NCBI GenBank assembly: GCA_002779455.1
Contig: PEWM01000264.1
Span: 1-7,038 of the forward strand
Direction: 5' to 3'
Length of the DNA stretch: 7,038 nt
Origin: Deltaproteobacteria bacterium CG07_land_8_20_14_0_80_60_11
GTDB taxonomy: Bacteria > Desulfobacterota > Desulfobaccia > Desulfobaccales > 0-14-0-80-60-11
The notes under the pieces were generated by a model. That model saw nothing but the letters and a program-made list of their open reading frames with translations. It did not search any database and had not been told where the DNA came from. Made by a program: the position numbers and the translations under genes. Positions 6,532-7,038 of the stretch are shown one piece after another (within the stretch, counting starts at the first letter, position 1; each line of letters begins with the position of its first letter).

Positions 6532-6597
6532 GGCGGCCCGTGGCCGCCGCTTGGGGCAACGGCGTGCATGGCACGCCCTATGGCTTTTAAAGGATAG
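6521..6597. repeat. 11-bp direct repeats flanking REP-like copy C
   Basis: TTAAAGGATAG occurs at 6521-6531, covering the last codons and stop of rtcB, and again at 6587-6597. The palindromic element lies between them. This is the pattern expected of a target-site duplication made when the element inserted at the rtcB stop. The last four bases (ATAG) also belong to the element's terminal repeat, so the duplication could be as short as 7 bp. Confidence 0.55.
6528..6581 (-). repeat. REP-like palindromic element, copy C, inverted relative to B
   Basis: This 54-bp element has terminal repeats ATAGGGCG (6528-6535) and CGCCCTAT (6574-6581). Its two perfect 7-bp hairpins are GGCGGCC/GGCCGCC with loop CGT (6532-6548) and GGCGTGC/GCACGCC with loop ATG (6561-6577). 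The stems equal those of copy B in reverse order, so it is the same element flipped, with one loop base changed and a 12-base instead of 7-base central spacer. Its first bases supply the rtcB stop codon TAG (6529-6531). Confidence 0.75.
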
Positions 6598-6623
6598 TTT
6601 TCGGTTTCCAGTTGGCGGTTTTC
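6597..6623 (-). repeat. Degenerate heptanucleotide array
   Basis: Read on the minus strand this stretch splits into 7-bp units: GAAAACC, GCCAACT, GGAAACC and GAAAACT. Two of them closely match the GAAAACC unit of the iorB array and the others are diverged. It starts 16 bases after REP-like copy C, much as the iorB array follows copy B. Confidence 0.5.
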
Positions 6624-6632
6624 TGGTATAAC
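6605..6632 (+). promoter_or_regulatory. Possible extended -10 promoter for the 94-residue gene
   Basis: TGGTATAAC (6624-6632) fits an extended -10 element, TGN followed by TATAAC, with five of six -10 matches. TTTCCA (6605-6610) is a weak -35 at 16 bp spacing. Transcription would start near 6639, about 40 bases before the ATG at 6681, giving the small gene its own promoter. TACAAT at 6638-6643 is an alternative -10 but has no suitable -35. Confidence 0.4.
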
Positions 6633-6680
6633 AAGGGTACAATGGGTCGATGAGCATCCCGCCATTGAGAGGGAATCAAA

Positions 6681-6965
6681 ATGGACCAGGCGAGGGGAAA
6701 AGAGCTAGAATTTGCTGAAGAGAATGTCTCCATTGACCAGATAGTTGGAAAGGTGAAGGTCATCGTTCAAGGTTCTCATGGGGCGCTTTTCAGTAAGGTA
6801 GTGGACAGTTTCTTTGAGCTAAGTGAGCCGGAATACTTTTCTCAAGAAGACTTGGCGGATATTGAAGCAGGAATGGCGGATATCCGGGAAGGCAGATGCC
6901 TTACCCTGGAGGAGTACCGGAGAGAAAGTTGGCGGTCATTGCCCGCCAACATAAAAGCTGATTAA
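6681..6965 (+). CDS. Small hypothetical protein, antitoxin-like C-terminus
   Basis: I do not recognise this 94-residue protein with certainty. It has a good ribosome-binding site (GAGAGGG, seven bases before the ATG). It is acidic and predicted mostly helical, with no signal peptide or membrane segment. The C-terminal half, from about 53 to 82 (FSQEDLADIEAGMADIREG then LTLEEYRRE), resembles the acidic tail of small type II antitoxin-like proteins, where a DNA-binding front half is followed by a toxin-wrapping helix. The front half (1-45) does not show a clear DNA-binding fold. No toxin gene overlaps or follows within the 73 bases left, and rtcB, not a toxin, lies upstream. Its GC content is visibly lower than that of the neighbouring genes, and it sits between two repeat clusters, which suggests later acquisition. 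It is a real gene on start-site grounds; its function is open. Confidence 0.65.
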   Translation: MDQARGKELEFAEENVSIDQIVGKVKVIVQGSHGALFSKVVDSFFELSEPEYFSQEDLADIEAGMADIREGRCLTLEEYRRESWRSLPANIKAD

Positions 6966-6975
6966 GAATGGTGGT

Positions 6976-6994
6976 GCCCAAGCAGAGCTTGGGC
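6976..6994. repeat. Hairpin repeat at the right edge
   Basis: GCCCAAGC (6976-6983) and GCTTGGGC (6987-6994) form a perfect 8-bp stem with loop AGA, 10 bases after the stop of the small gene. A related half-site, TTCCCAAGC, follows at 7007-7015, and another CCCAA at 7030-7034. It looks like a second dispersed palindrome type that continues past the window. There is no T-run, so it is a poor intrinsic terminator, although it could stabilise the mRNA end. Confidence 0.5.
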
Positions 6995-7038
6995 GGGAAA
7001 ATGCCGTTCCCAAGCGGGACGGGCTGTTGCCCAAATGC

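Overview
The window is GC-rich, forward-strand bacterial DNA with five confidently recognised genes, one small coiled-coil gene and one small hypothetical gene. The organism is probably an anaerobe: IorAB is an oxygen-sensitive, ferredoxin-dependent enzyme typical of anaerobic bacteria and archaea. High GC, Shine-Dalgarno-led genes and abundant intergenic palindromes and heptanucleotide repeats would fit a deltaproteobacterium-like (Desulfobacterota) lineage. That placement is an inference from style, not from a marker gene.

Region 1 (1-1470) is a two-gene unit. A structured leader, with a 10-bp inverted repeat enclosing two hairpins, precedes a ParA-family ATPase gene (261-1022). Five bases after it lies a 124-residue protein (1028-1402) with a duplicated ENPLD motif, a long heptad coiled coil and a short aromatic/basic tail. 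An intrinsic-terminator-like hairpin follows. No ParB gene is present, so the pair looks more like a ParA/small-adaptor positioning module than a classical chromosome partition locus.

Region 2 (1471-5024) starts with a non-coding stretch that contains a plausible sigma-70 promoter (1691-1718). Then come iorA (1823-3691) and iorB (3910-4563), the two subunits of indolepyruvate:ferredoxin oxidoreductase, and an archease gene (4572-5024). The iorA-iorB gap is unusually long at 218 bp. It carries a C-rich tract whose complement is a G-quadruplex motif and two palindromic REP-like elements. A 7-bp tandem repeat then runs into the 5' end of iorB.

Region 3 (5025-6531) is rtcB, the RNA ligase served by archease, so the pair forms an RNA-repair module directly downstream of the iorAB genes. 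A second 7-bp repeat array (ACTGACC) occupies the site where the rtcB ribosome-binding site would be expected. The rtcB stop codon lies in the end of a third REP-like element, which has the same stems as the second but in inverted orientation and is bracketed by 11-bp direct repeats.

Region 4 (6532-7038) holds a degenerate third heptad array, a possible extended -10 promoter, a 94-residue protein of unknown function with lower GC than its neighbours, and a hairpin repeat of another type at the right edge. The repeat ecology, with REP-like elements and heptad arrays placed at gene starts and stops, and the ParA/adaptor pair are the least ordinary parts of the window.
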